This document shows, in pieces, positions 17,158 through 25,371 of a DNA stretch of 64,000 nt (the stretch's first letter is position 1; every line of letters starts with the position of its first letter). Source of the stretch: Cellvibrionaceae bacterium (GTDB lineage: Bacteria > Pseudomonadota > Gammaproteobacteria > Pseudomonadales > Cellvibrionaceae); NCBI GenBank assembly GCA_021151695.1, contig JAGKWU010000001.1, positions 124,001 to 188,000 of the forward strand, given 5' to 3'. A program made the position numbers and the translations under genes. The notes under the pieces were generated by a model that ran no database searches, was not told where the DNA came from, and saw only the letters and a program-made list of their open reading frames with translations.

Positions 17158-17179
17158 TTGCCCCCAGGATGAGGGGCAA
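17158..17179 (+). terminator. Hairpin after hptB, possible weak terminator
   Basis: TTGCCCC (17158-17164) and GGGGCAA (17173-17179) pair perfectly around an eight-base loop, eight bases past the hptB stop. No T-tract follows, so it may be an mRNA-stabilising end rather than an efficient intrinsic terminator. Confidence 0.45.
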
Positions 17180-17221
17180 GGTCCCCCCGGACTTGAAATT
17201 CCCATCTCCCAAGCCACTTTT

Positions 17222-17238
17222 TTGGCACTCCCCTTGCT
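17222..17238 (+). promoter_or_regulatory. Sigma-54 promoter of fliK with structured leader
   Basis: TTGGCAC (17222-17228), five bases, TTGCT (17234-17238): a perfect -24/-12 element. The predicted start near 17249 leaves a leader of about 90 bases that contains two further inverted repeats, CGGGA/TCCCG around 17252-17264 and AAGCGGC/GCCGCTT (17280-17301). Flagellar control by RpoN with FleQ and/or FleR is expected. Confidence 0.85.
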
Positions 17239-17339
17239 CTATTACTCCTGACGGGAAAATCCCGAATTAAAGGTACCGAAAGCGGCGAGCAATTGCCGCT
17301 TATGGCGCCCAAGCAAGTATTTTTGGCGGAGAAGCGGCA

Positions 17340-19076
17340 ATGAATGGCAGTGCTATCAATCAGGTGTTACTGAACCTTCCCCAGAGCGGAAACGGGTCAA
17401 CTAAAAATACCGGCAGTAAAGACACTGACACGGCTGATTTTGCGCAGGCATTTCAAACTCAACAAGCCAACGCTCGTGCCGACAGAAACCAGGCGGCTCG
17501 CAACCAGGCAGCGGAGCGCAATCAGGCAATTGAAAGATCCCGCGCGACTGGGCGCCAGAGGGATATAGCCAATAACACTGCAACAGAGCACAACAACGAC
17601 AGACGCAATACCAGTGATAAGCAATCTTTGGATAAAGATCAGCCGCGCCAATCAGAAGGCTCCGAAAATACAGCTCCCCACAGCAAGACCGCAAGCAAAC
17701 CGGCTGCTGCCGCTAAACGCAAAGACACAGAGAGACCCGATGCCTCCGATCAGCAAGCCAAGAGTGCCGACGCATCCCAACAAGCAACGGTAGATACGGC
17801 CGAACAGACAGTTCAATCGGTAACTGGCCAGGACAAAACCTGTGAGCAAGAGGTCTGCCTAACCGAACAGCTTGATGTCTCCGGCGAGGTAACCGATACC
17901 ACCTCAACGTCAGATACCGCTGAGGCTGACGCTTCCACAACTACATTGACCTTACAGCAATTACTCGCTGGCAAAGCAAGTAATTCAACGGATAAAGCTG
18001 CCGATACAACGCAAACGACTGATGCAAAATCCGCGCTGATTGCCGACCAAACCGAGGCAACAGCAACGATAGAAATATCGGCAGATGGTGCCAAAAAAGC
18101 GGTAGCTACTGATTCAACTGATGACCTTGAAGAAGGGAATGCATCAGCAAAAAGTCTGGTGGATCAACTGGGCCTGGCTCAAGCGGATACACCTGCCGGT
18201 ACGATTCCACCCACCGCTCAAAACACGCCAAATAGTGATGCAGAATCCCCGGTAGATATCTCCGCAGGTGCAACAAATAGCACGACCATTACGCCTGAGC
18301 TAACCACTACTGGTGAGGCAACCACAGATACGGCCACAGAACTCACCGATGAGTTGGTTGCTCAGGTTACAACTGGCTTGAAGGATGATGCGCAATCAAA
18401 GGTGAGTAATAAAACTGTTACCGCAGAGGATACAACTCAGGCCGCGACTGAAGACAACGCTGGCACCTTTGATAAGAGCAACTTCGAAAAGATGTTTAAA
18501 ACTATGGCTCAATCCGCCTTGGGGGAAGCTGCGCCGCGCGATCAGCAACCTGCATCCTCCACACAAAACCCACCTGCCAGTTCAGGGTTCGAGTATGCGG
18601 CGAGCCGTCCGCAAGAAGCGCAGGGCGTAACTGGCCTGCGTAATTTTGTTGTCCAAACCAGCGTGCCAACCCAGGTTGGCCAGCCGCAATGGAGCCAGGC
18701 TGTAGGTGAAAAAGTATTGTGGTTGGCTGCACAAAATATCAGCTCCGCCGAAATTAACCTGCATCCGCAGGATTTGGGGCCAGTCCAGGTCAAAGTGAGC
18801 GTAAATCAGGATCAGGCTAATGTATCTTTCACCAGCCATCATCCCGTTGTACGTGAAGTGCTTGACCAAAACCTTAACCGCCTGCGTGACATGTTTTCCG
18901 AACAAGGGTTGAACCTGGTGAACGTGGATGTTTCTGATCGCTCATTCCAACGTCAACAAGGCGAAGGTAAAGAACAACAAGGGCAGGGTAATAATGCAAA
19001 ATCAGAAACGGAAGAAGAGACAGTAGCCGCTGTTTCTGTCATCAAGGCGCAGCGTCTCGTCGATCATTACGCGTAA
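17340..19076 (+). CDS. fliK: Flagellar hook-length control protein FliK
   Basis: FliK is secreted during hook assembly, measures hook length and switches export specificity through FlhB. It is 578 residues. Residues 1 to about 440 are low complexity, rich in Thr, Ala, Ser, Gln and Asp, as in large FliK proteins. The conserved C-terminal Flg_hook domain (about 445-535) includes the strands AEINLHPQDLGPVQVKVSV and the helix DQNLNRLRDMFSEQGL. A Gln-rich tail ends the protein. GGAG at 17328-17331 is eight bases from ATG 17340. It sits alone between a sigma-54 promoter and a strong terminator, so it is probably monocistronic. Confidence 0.94.
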   Translation: MNGSAINQVLLNLPQSGNGSTKNTGSKDTDTADFAQAFQTQQANARADRNQAARNQAAERNQAIERSRATGRQRDIANNTATEHNNDRRNTSDKQSLDKDQPRQSEGSENTAPHSKTASKPAAAAKRKDTERPDASDQQAKSADASQQATVDTAEQTVQSVTGQDKTCEQEVCLTEQLDVSGEVTDTTSTSDTAEADASTTTLTLQQLLAGKASNSTDKAADTTQTTDAKSALIADQTEATATIEISADGAKKAVATDSTDDLEEGNASAKSLVDQLGLAQADTPAGTIPPTAQNTPNSDAESPVDISAGATNSTTITPELTTTGEATTDTATELTDELVAQVTTGLKDDAQSKVSNKTVTAEDTTQAATEDNAGTFDKSNFEKMFKTMAQSALGEAAPRDQQPASSTQNPPASSGFEYAASRPQEAQGVTGLRNFVVQTSVPTQVGQPQWSQAVGEKVLWLAAQNISSAEINLHPQDLGPVQVKVSVNQDQANVSFTSHHPVVREVLDQNLNRLRDMFSEQGLNLVNVDVSDRSFQRQQGEGKEQQGQGNNAKSETEEETVAAVSVIKAQRLVDHYA

Positions 19077-19143
19077 TACTGAAATCATTTTCACGGCAAT
19101 TCGCCGCTTATCTGAACAGGCTGTTTGTATTCTGCACAATCGT

Positions 19144-19174
19144 AACAAGGCGGGCTAAAAAAGCCCGCCTTGTT
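19144..19174 (+). terminator. Strong hairpin terminator between fliK and fliL
   Basis: AACAAGGCGGGCT and AGCCCGCCTTGTT form a 13-base perfect stem with a short A-rich loop. Only a weak T-run follows on the plus strand. It isolates fliK from the fliL operon. Confidence 0.75.
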
Positions 19175-19229
19175 CTCATTTCCCTCCTAGCAAACACCAC
19201 AAGCGCTGCTACTCTTTAGGAGTAATAGC

Positions 19230-19245
19230 TGGCATAGCTATTGCT
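19230..19245 (+). promoter_or_regulatory. Sigma-54 promoter of the fliLMNOPQR-flhB operon
   Basis: TGGCAT (19230-19235), five bases, TTGCT (19241-19245); one mismatch to TGGCAC-N5-TTGC. The predicted transcription start near 19256 is 28 bases before fliL. Confidence 0.78.
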
Positions 19246-19283
19246 CAAACCTATTAGACAACAGAAAGTGACGGAGTTTTGAC

Positions 19284-19865
19284 ATGGCAGCTGGCAAAAA
19301 AGACGAAAAGGCTGACAACAAAGACGCGGCGGGTGTGGACGCCAAACAAAAAAAGAAAAAGCTGTTTATGTTCATTGGTCTCGGAATACTGCTGGTGTTG
19401 ATTTCTGTTGGAGCTACTTTTTTTGTCGTTTCCAAGATGATTCATAAAGGTGGTAGTGAAGGTGATGCAGAAGAGCACACCGAAGAAAAAGCGACCGCAA
19501 CTCCTGCGATCTATCTCGCACTTAAACCTAATTTCACAGTCAATTTTGATGTAAATGGCCGGCAGCGCTTTTTGCAAACGGAGTTGACGTTGATGTACCG
19601 CGATCCCAATTTGCAAAAACTGTTGGAAGAACATATGCCTGCTGTACGTAACGGCTTGGTCATGTTGCTGAGCAGGCAAGTATTTGACGAGCTGCAAACA
19701 GCAGAAGGTAAAGAAAAATTGCGTGCTGAAGCGTTAAAGGTTGTTCAAGACATCATTACGAAAGAAAGCGAAGCAGCTAGCGAGAAAGAAGAAAAGAAAA
19801 AAGACGATGCCAAATTAAAAGGCACAGTGGAAAATGTTTTATTCACGCAGTTTGTTATGCAATAA
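19284..19865 (+). CDS. fliL: Flagellar basal body-associated protein FliL
   Basis: FliL is an inner-membrane protein around the stator that supports torque. It is 193 residues: a charged Lys/Asp-rich cytoplasmic N-terminus (1-28), one membrane helix (about 30-52), and a periplasmic domain with the family pattern ALKPNFTVNFDVNGRQRFLQTEL near 77-97. The C-terminus ends in VLFTQFVMQ, as is typical of FliL. GGAG lies seven bases before ATG 19284. It is the first gene of the long export-gate operon, and fliM follows after 23 bases. Confidence 0.94.
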   Translation: MAAGKKDEKADNKDAAGVDAKQKKKKLFMFIGLGILLVLISVGATFFVVSKMIHKGGSEGDAEEHTEEKATATPAIYLALKPNFTVNFDVNGRQRFLQTELTLMYRDPNLQKLLEEHMPAVRNGLVMLLSRQVFDELQTAEGKEKLRAEALKVVQDIITKESEAASEKEEKKKDDAKLKGTVENVLFTQFVMQ

Positions 19866-19888
19866 CCATTTAAAAAGGTTAACGCCAA

Positions 19889-20899
19889 GTGCAAGACTTA
19901 TTATCACAAGACGAAATTGATGCGCTCCTCCACGGTGTGGACGATGGCGATATAGCCACGGAAAGTGATGCCGAGCCGGGTACGGTACGCTCTTATGATT
20001 TAACCAGTCAGGACCGTATAGTGCGCGGGCGCATGCCCACGCTGGAAATGATCAACGAACGTTTCGCCCGCTACACTCGCATCAGTATGTTTAATATGTT
20101 GCGCCGTACTGCCGACGTGTCGGTAGGTGGTATCCAGATTCAGAAATTTGGCGAATATGTCCATACGCTTTATGTCCCCACCAGCTTGAACATGGTGAAG
20201 TTTCGCCCATTGCGCGGCACTGCGTTGATTATTCTGGATGCCAAGCTCGTTTTTAAATTGGTAGACAATTTTTTTGGTGGCGACGGACGCCATGCCAAAA
20301 TCGAAGGCCGTGAATTTACACCGACAGAATTACGCGTAGTGCAAATGGTGTTGAATCAAGGCTTTGTCGATTTGGCTGAAGCCTGGAAAGCGGTAATGCC
20401 CATTAATTTTGAATATGTGCATTCCGAAGTCAACCCGTCGCTCGCTAATATTGTTAGCCCCAGCGAAGTGGTTGTGGTCAGTACGTTTCATGTGGAACTC
20501 GATGGTGGCGGCGGTGAACTCCACATTACTATGCCTTATTCCATGATTGAACCCATTCGCGAAGTGCTTGATGCCGGCTTGCAAAGCGACACTGATGAGC
20601 AAGACGAGCGCTGGGTCAAAGCGCTGCGTGAGGACGTGCTCGCTGCCAAAGTAGATTTGGAGTGCGATATCGTCAGACGTGAAATTACCTTGCGCGATAT
20701 AGTGGATTTGAAAGTGGGCGATGTTATTCCGGTGGAGTTCCCCGATTTTCATATACTCACCGCCAACGGCGTTCCCATGTTTCGCACCCAACTTGGCCAG
20801 CACCGCGGTAATCTCGCATTAAAAGTAAAAGAATTTTTTGACCGTTCCAGCGCCCAAAACGTTACTGGAACTCCAGGAGTAAATAATGGCAAACGATAA
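19889..20899 (+). CDS. fliM: Flagellar motor switch protein FliM
   Basis: FliM is the C-ring switch protein that binds phospho-CheY. The start is GTG 19889; the resulting N-terminus MQDLLSQDEIDALLHG is the conserved CheY-binding segment, which fixes the start. It is 336 residues. The middle CheC-like domain begins near 45 (the RIVRGRMPTLEMINERFAR pattern), and the C-terminal surface-presentation domain shared with FliN lies about 255-325. It overlaps fliN by 14 bases, so translation is probably coupled. Confidence 0.97.
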   Translation: MQDLLSQDEIDALLHGVDDGDIATESDAEPGTVRSYDLTSQDRIVRGRMPTLEMINERFARYTRISMFNMLRRTADVSVGGIQIQKFGEYVHTLYVPTSLNMVKFRPLRGTALIILDAKLVFKLVDNFFGGDGRHAKIEGREFTPTELRVVQMVLNQGFVDLAEAWKAVMPINFEYVHSEVNPSLANIVSPSEVVVVSTFHVELDGGGGELHITMPYSMIEPIREVLDAGLQSDTDEQDERWVKALREDVLAAKVDLECDIVRREITLRDIVDLKVGDVIPVEFPDFHILTANGVPMFRTQLGQHRGNLALKVKEFFDRSSAQNVTGTPGVNNGKR

Positions 20900-21278
20900 C
20901 CAAGACGATATGGCCGACGATTGGGCCGCCGCTATGGCGGAACAGGCCGCTGAAGATTCCATGGCTAACCCCATCGCATTTGAGGAGCTTAAAAGCGAAG
21001 TTGGCAAAGCGGCAATCAATCCCGAACTCGAAGTTATTCTCGATATCCCCGTTTCCATTTCCATGGAAGTAGGGCGCACCTCTATTACCATCCGCAATCT
21101 GCTTCAACTTAATCAGGGTTCCGTGATTGAACTCGATAGGCTCGCGGGTGAACCGTTAGACGTATTGGTAAACGGTACGCTCATCGCTCATGGCGAAGTG
21201 GTAGTGGTTAATGAAAAATTTGGGATACGTATGACCGACGTTATCAGCCCGGCTGAGCGCATCAAAAAATTACGTTAA
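20886..21278 (+). CDS. fliN: Flagellar motor switch protein FliN
   Basis: FliN is the most abundant C-ring component and also docks FliH during export. It is 130 residues; an acidic N-terminus (DNQDDMADDWAAAMAE) precedes the SpoA/surface-presentation domain (about 50-128), with VSMEVGRTSITIRNLLQL-type strands and the ending GIRMTDVISPAERIKKL. ATG 20886 lies inside the end of fliM, a 14-base overlap. Some family members have an even longer acidic leader; length here is normal. Confidence 0.96.
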   Translation: MANDNQDDMADDWAAAMAEQAAEDSMANPIAFEELKSEVGKAAINPELEVILDIPVSISMEVGRTSITIRNLLQLNQGSVIELDRLAGEPLDVLVNGTLIAHGEVVVVNEKFGIRMTDVISPAERIKKLR

Positions 21279-21341
21279 TTCTTTTCCCGTGTCGGCGAGC
21301 AACTCGTCGACGGACTCAGGCCCGCGTTATCAGGAGGCCAC

Positions 21342-21926
21342 ATGAAAACAATATTCAAACAGATAAGTCAGGGACTTGCTGCAGTGATACTACTGGCCTG
21401 CGCTGTCCATCTGCATGCGGAAGTACAAGCGGCAGGTGCAACACCGGCTCCCGTCGTACAAACCGAGCAAGCTGCCAGCTCGTCAGGTTCCCAGCAATTA
21501 AATATTGAATCCAAAAAATCGCCGGATACCATTGCTGCAGGACCTGTTAATAACAAACCAAATACAGCTGGCCAGCTGACAAATTTGTTAGGTGGGTTGG
21601 TGCTCATCCTGATTTTAATTTTCGGATTATCCTGGTTTGTAAAACGCTTTAGCCAAGGCGGCTTTATGCAGAACCCGGTATTTAAAGTGGTTGCATCAAT
21701 GCCTTTGGGAACACGCGAGCGCTTGATGCTGGTATCCGTAGGAGATAAACAAATCCTGTTAGGCGTTACCGCTACGCAAATATCCAATTTGCATGTTTTT
21801 GATGAGCCAGTCGTTCTGGGGGATAAAGAGCCGGCTTCCGATTTCAGTCAAAAACTTATGGCGATTTTGCAACAAAAAAATATCAGCCAATCGGGCAATT
21901 CTTCACCTCGCGATCGTCAGGCCTAA
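21342..21926 (+). CDS. fliO: Flagellar biosynthetic protein FliO
   Basis: FliO is a membrane protein that assists FliP ring assembly in the export gate. It is 194 residues. An N-terminal hydrophobic segment (about 8-26) resembles a signal peptide, then a Ser/Ala/Pro-rich linker, a membrane helix near 80-100 (LTNLLGGLVLILILIFGLSW), and a cytoplasmic FliO domain with LGTRERLMLVSVGDKQILLGVT (in parts) at about 125-150. AGGAGG stands before ATG 21342. FliO is poorly conserved, and position between fliN and fliP supports the name. Confidence 0.9.
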   Translation: MKTIFKQISQGLAAVILLACAVHLHAEVQAAGATPAPVVQTEQAASSSGSQQLNIESKKSPDTIAAGPVNNKPNTAGQLTNLLGGLVLILILIFGLSWFVKRFSQGGFMQNPVFKVVASMPLGTRERLMLVSVGDKQILLGVTATQISNLHVFDEPVVLGDKEPASDFSQKLMAILQQKNISQSGNSSPRDRQA

Positions 21927-21935
21927 GGATTTTTC

Positions 21936-22766
21936 ATGAAGGCAATAGTGCGGCAATTATTTTTCGTCATTCTCTTAATGGCTTTTACCGGGCAAGTATT
22001 TGCCCAGGCAAACCCTCCCGTTGCTCCTCAAGCTCCGGCAAATGCAGCCAATAATGTCACGAACATTGGTGGTTCGTTACCTGCGATTCCCGGCCTACCT
22101 GCACTGACAGTAAAAACCAACAAAGACGGCACTCAGGAATATACGGTAACCCTGCAAATTCTTGGCATCATGACGATGCTGACGTTTTTGCCAGCACTGC
22201 TCATGATGGTGACCTCATTCACGCGCATCATTATTGTGTTTTCGATTTTGCGCCAGGCGCTTGGCTTGCAGCAGTCGCCCTCTAACCAGATTTTAATTGG
22301 GTTGGCATTGTTCCTCACATTTTTCATCATGCAGCCAGTATTTAATAAAGCCAATCAGGATGGGCTGCAGCCTTATATTAATCAACAGATAACGGCCAAT
22401 GTTGCTATTGAAAGAGTGGCGGCACCGTTTCATACGTTTATGCTGGCGCAAACTCGCGAATCAGATATACATTTGTTTGTTGGCATCGCCAAGCATCCGC
22501 CAATAGCTACACCGCAAGAGACACCTTTTAGCATTCTGATTCCCGCCTTTATTATCAGCGAATTAAAAACAGCGTTTCAGATTGGCTTCATTATTTTCAT
22601 TCCATTTCTGGTAATAGATATAGTGGTATCCAGTGTGCTCATGGCGATGGGTATGATGATGCTTTCACCATTAATCATTTCCTTGCCGTTTAAAATTATG
22701 TTGTTTGTACTGGTGGACGGGTGGGCGATGATTGTCGGCACGCTCGCTGCCAGTTACGGCGTTTAA
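21936..22766 (+). CDS. fliP: Flagellar export gate protein FliP
   Basis: FliP forms the core pentamer of the flagellar type III export gate. It is 276 residues with a cleavable N-terminal signal peptide (to about Ala24), as known for FliP, and a Pro/Ala-rich periplasmic start. The family blocks are clear: FLPALLMMVTSFTRIIIVFSILRQALGLQQSP, then PFHTFMLAQTRESDIHLFV-like residues, then LIPAFIISELKTAFQIGF and MGMMMLSPLIISLPFKIMLFVLVDGW (each cited only in part). It begins ten bases after fliO. Confidence 0.97.
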   Translation: MKAIVRQLFFVILLMAFTGQVFAQANPPVAPQAPANAANNVTNIGGSLPAIPGLPALTVKTNKDGTQEYTVTLQILGIMTMLTFLPALLMMVTSFTRIIIVFSILRQALGLQQSPSNQILIGLALFLTFFIMQPVFNKANQDGLQPYINQQITANVAIERVAAPFHTFMLAQTRESDIHLFVGIAKHPPIATPQETPFSILIPAFIISELKTAFQIGFIIFIPFLVIDIVVSSVLMAMGMMMLSPLIISLPFKIMLFVLVDGWAMIVGTLAASYGV

Positions 22767-22780
22767 CGCGGGAGAATCCT

Positions 22781-23050
22781 ATGACACCCGAAGTAGTGAT
22801 GGATTTATTTGCAGAGGCACTTTATCTAACCGTGCTCATGGTGCTGGTGATTGTGGGGCCCAGTCTGATAGTAGGTTTATTGGTAAGTATGTTCCAGGCC
22901 GCAACCCAGATTAACGAACAAACCTTAAGTTTTTTACCGCGCTTGATCATGACAATCGCCACCATTGGTGTAGCAGGCCCCTGGATCATTACCAAGTTTA
23001 CGGATTTGTTTACCCGCCTTTACACAGAAATTCCCACGCTTATAGGCTGA
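22781..23050 (+). CDS. fliQ: Flagellar export gate protein FliQ
   Basis: FliQ packs around the FliP-FliR core of the export gate. It is 89 residues from ATG 22781 (GGGAGAA just upstream), with two membrane hairpin helices (about 14-38 and 52-76) and the conserved middle AATQINEQTLSFLPRL. An upstream in-frame start would run into fliP and is not supported. The gap to fliR is seven bases. Confidence 0.97.
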   Translation: MTPEVVMDLFAEALYLTVLMVLVIVGPSLIVGLLVSMFQAATQINEQTLSFLPRLIMTIATIGVAGPWIITKFTDLFTRLYTEIPTLIG

Positions 23051-23057
23051 CGCCAGC

Positions 23058-23843
23058 ATGCAAGAGTTAGTTGTCAGCGAAGCGCAAATCAATCAATTTA
23101 TAGGCCAATATATTTGGCCGATGATCCGTATCAGCACCTTTTATTTTGCCATTCCGGTTATAGGCGCACGCACGGTCCCCGCACGAGCCCGGTTGATACT
23201 CGCACTATTAACAGCACTTTTAATTGTCCCCCTGTTGCCAAACGCCCCGATTGTTTCGTTTTTGTCAGTGGAGGGTATGTTGATGATTGTCAATGAGGCA
23301 CTGATTGGCTTGGCATTGGGATTTGTGATGCAAATAGTTATGCATGTATTTGTGCTGACCGGACAATTTATTTCGCTCAAAATTGGTTTAGGTTTTGCGG
23401 CACAAAACGACCCCTCCAGTGGCGTTAGCGTTACGGTGGTTTCACAATTTTATTTGTTGCTCTCCACATTGTTATTTTTGGCCATTGACGGCCATCTTGC
23501 GCTGATTCAAATGCTGGTAAACAGCTTCTCGACATTTCCTATTGGCGGTAAGGGACTCACGCCCGAGCATTTCAAATTGATTGTTGATTTGTTTTCCTGG
23601 ATGTTTGCCTCGGCGCTGCTTATTAGCTTGCCGTTGTTTACCTCTATGATGATTGTCAATTTATCCTTTGGTGTAATGGGGCGTTCGGCTCCGCAAATGA
23701 ATATTCTCAATGTTGGTTTCCCCATCACCTTGATGTTTGGCTTTATTTTGATGTGGTATTCCTTAAGTAATTTCTTGCCGCTGTTTAACCAAATCATCCA
23801 GGAGGGGATGACCGCAGCCATGACACTGGTGGAGTCTCGCTAA
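23058..23843 (+). CDS. fliR: Flagellar export gate protein FliR
   Basis: FliR completes the FliP5FliR1 export gate. It is 261 residues with several membrane segments. Typical blocks are visible: RISTFYFAIPVIGARTVPAR near the N-terminus, GQFISLKIGLGFAAQNDPSSG around 108-128, and MGRSAPQMNILNVGFPITL near 212-230. The stop codon overlaps the ATG of flhB by one base (TAATG), which indicates coupled translation. Confidence 0.97.
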   Translation: MQELVVSEAQINQFIGQYIWPMIRISTFYFAIPVIGARTVPARARLILALLTALLIVPLLPNAPIVSFLSVEGMLMIVNEALIGLALGFVMQIVMHVFVLTGQFISLKIGLGFAAQNDPSSGVSVTVVSQFYLLLSTLLFLAIDGHLALIQMLVNSFSTFPIGGKGLTPEHFKLIVDLFSWMFASALLISLPLFTSMMIVNLSFGVMGRSAPQMNILNVGFPITLMFGFILMWYSLSNFLPLFNQIIQEGMTAAMTLVESR

Positions 23844-24973
23844 TGGCCGATGACGACAGCCAGGAAAAAACGGAAGAGGCCAGTGGCCGAAAGATCGAGA
23901 AGGCGCGCGAACAGGGCCAAATTCCCCGTTCGCGTGATCTGGTTACGTCCATTGTTTTACTGGCGGGCGCCATTGGTCTTTGGGTTTTTTCCAATAGCAT
24001 GGGCGAAAAATTTGTTCGTATTGTGAGGGAAAATTTTATTCTCTCCCGCGAAACAATTTTTGACCCCAACGCAATGATCGCCCATCTCGCTTCCGGGTTT
24101 TATGACGGTTTGTTGAGCATGATGCCGTTTATGGCTGTGATGTTGGTGGCATCTATTGTTGGCCCTGTTGCATTGGGTGGATGGTTATTCAGCGCCGAAG
24201 CGCTGCTTCCCAAATTTAGCCGTATGGACCCGCTCGCCGGTATAAAGCGAATGTTTTCGCTGAAGTCTTTGCTGGAACTCGCAAAGGCTTTGGCCAAAGT
24301 TACCTTGATTATTGGCGCCACCATATTGCTGCTGAAATTTTATGCGCAGCCTATGTTTCGGTTGAGTGACGAGGCCGTCAACACCGCCATCATTCACTCC
24401 GTAAAAATCAGCGCTTACGCGGTCATTGCCTTGTCTGCCGCCACCTTAATCATCGCCGCTATAGACGTGCCATTGCAGTTGTGGGAATACAATAAAAAAT
24501 TAAAGATGTCGAAGCAGGAATTAAAAGACGAAGCTAAAGACACAGACGGTAAACCAGAAGTAAAAGGGCGTATCCGTCAACTGCAACGCGAGATGGCACA
24601 GCGCCGCATGATGGCCAATGTTCCCGCGGCTGATGTAATCATTACTAACCCCACGCACTATGCCGTCGCCTTGCAATACAATCCGGAAACCATGGCCACG
24701 CCGATTTTGCTGGCTAAAGGCGGCGACAATATCGCCCTTAAGATCCGCGAAATTGCCCAAGCCAATAAAATAGAAATTATAGAATCACCCATCCTGGCCC
24801 GAGCAATCTATTACACCACCGAACTCGATAGCGAAATTCCTTCTGGCTTGTATCTTGCCGTCGCCCAAGTGCTGGCTTATGTGTTCCAGTTGCGCAATTA
24901 CCGACGCGGTCGCGGTGAAAAGCCCAAATATCCACGTAATCCACCTGTACCCAAAGATTTTTATTTTGATTAA
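23843..24973 (+). CDS. flhB: Flagellar export switch protein FlhB
   Basis: FlhB controls which substrates are exported and self-cleaves at NPTH. It is 376 residues. The N-terminus DDDSQEKTEEASGRKIEKAREQG (in part) is the family start, with four membrane helices to about 210 and then a soluble domain. The autocleavage motif is N269-P270-T271-H272, the same numbering as in E. coli FlhB. The C-terminal tail is basic and Pro-rich. It is the last flagellar gene here; flhA, which usually follows in Pseudomonas relatives, is absent, and a tRNA gene comes next. Confidence 0.97.
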   Translation: MADDDSQEKTEEASGRKIEKAREQGQIPRSRDLVTSIVLLAGAIGLWVFSNSMGEKFVRIVRENFILSRETIFDPNAMIAHLASGFYDGLLSMMPFMAVMLVASIVGPVALGGWLFSAEALLPKFSRMDPLAGIKRMFSLKSLLELAKALAKVTLIIGATILLLKFYAQPMFRLSDEAVNTAIIHSVKISAYAVIALSAATLIIAAIDVPLQLWEYNKKLKMSKQELKDEAKDTDGKPEVKGRIRQLQREMAQRRMMANVPAADVIITNPTHYAVALQYNPETMATPILLAKGGDNIALKIREIAQANKIEIIESPILARAIYYTTELDSEIPSGLYLAVAQVLAYVFQLRNYRRGRGEKPKYPRNPPVPKDFYFD

Positions 24974-25070
24974 CTCTTATAAAAACTCATTATTTTTCAA
25001 GGAATTGCTGTTAATACAGGCAGCATGCTCTTTTAATAAGCGACTGTCATAAAAAAGACAGATTTAGGGA

Positions 25071-25098
25071 TTGACGGCCCAAAACTCGTTGATATAAT
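25071..25098 (+). promoter_or_regulatory. Sigma-70 promoter of tRNA-Leu(CAA)
   Basis: TTGACG (25071-25076), 16 bases, TATAAT (25093-25098). The predicted start falls just before the tRNA 5' end at 25110. Five of six -35 bases and all -10 bases match consensus. Confidence 0.85.
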
Positions 25099-25109
25099 GC
25101 GCCCACTTT

Positions 25110-25195
25110 GCCAGTGTGGCGGAATTGGTAGACGCAGCGGATTCAAAATCCGCCGCCCTTAAAGCGTGTCGGTTCGAGTCCGACCACTGGTACCA
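25110..25195 (+). tRNA. tRNA-Leu, anticodon CAA
   Basis: A class II tRNA of 86 bases including encoded CCA. The acceptor stem GCCAGTG pairs with CACTGGT (first pair G-U), the D-loop has the TGGCGGAATTGGTAGACGCA pattern, and the anticodon stem GCGGA/TCCGC holds loop TTCAAAA, so the anticodon is CAA, reading UUG. A long variable arm and the GGTTCGAGTCC T-arm follow. A consensus promoter lies upstream and a terminator downstream, so it is transcribed alone. Confidence 0.97.
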
Positions 25196-25221
25196 AACAA
25201 AGTAGACGTTAAGTCGCGATA

Positions 25222-25249
25222 AAAGGCCTGCAGAAATGCGGGCCTTTTT
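25222..25249 (+). terminator. Intrinsic terminator of tRNA-Leu(CAA)
   Basis: AAAGGCC (25222-25228) pairs with GGCCTTT (25241-25247), with an inner GC/GC pair, and ends in a run of five T residues. Confidence 0.88.
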
Positions 25250-25371
25250 GTTTTCAGCGGGATTAAAATATCCCTTCACTCGATATGCGTGTTTTTTAGG
25301 CGCATACGTATTTTTTGGGTATTGGGGCCTGTTAGAATCCGGCTTTCGCCTTCAGGGACAAGTAGCCTTCC

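Noticed and set aside
17400..18650. Low-complexity, Thr/Ala/Asp-rich part of fliK as a possible repeat or foreign insert
   Set aside because: Such composition is normal for the FliK N-terminal region, and the frame is continuous.
25071..25249. tRNA-Leu(CAA) as an integration site for a mobile element
   Set aside because: No second copy of its 3' end and no integrase gene nearby; it has its own promoter and terminator.
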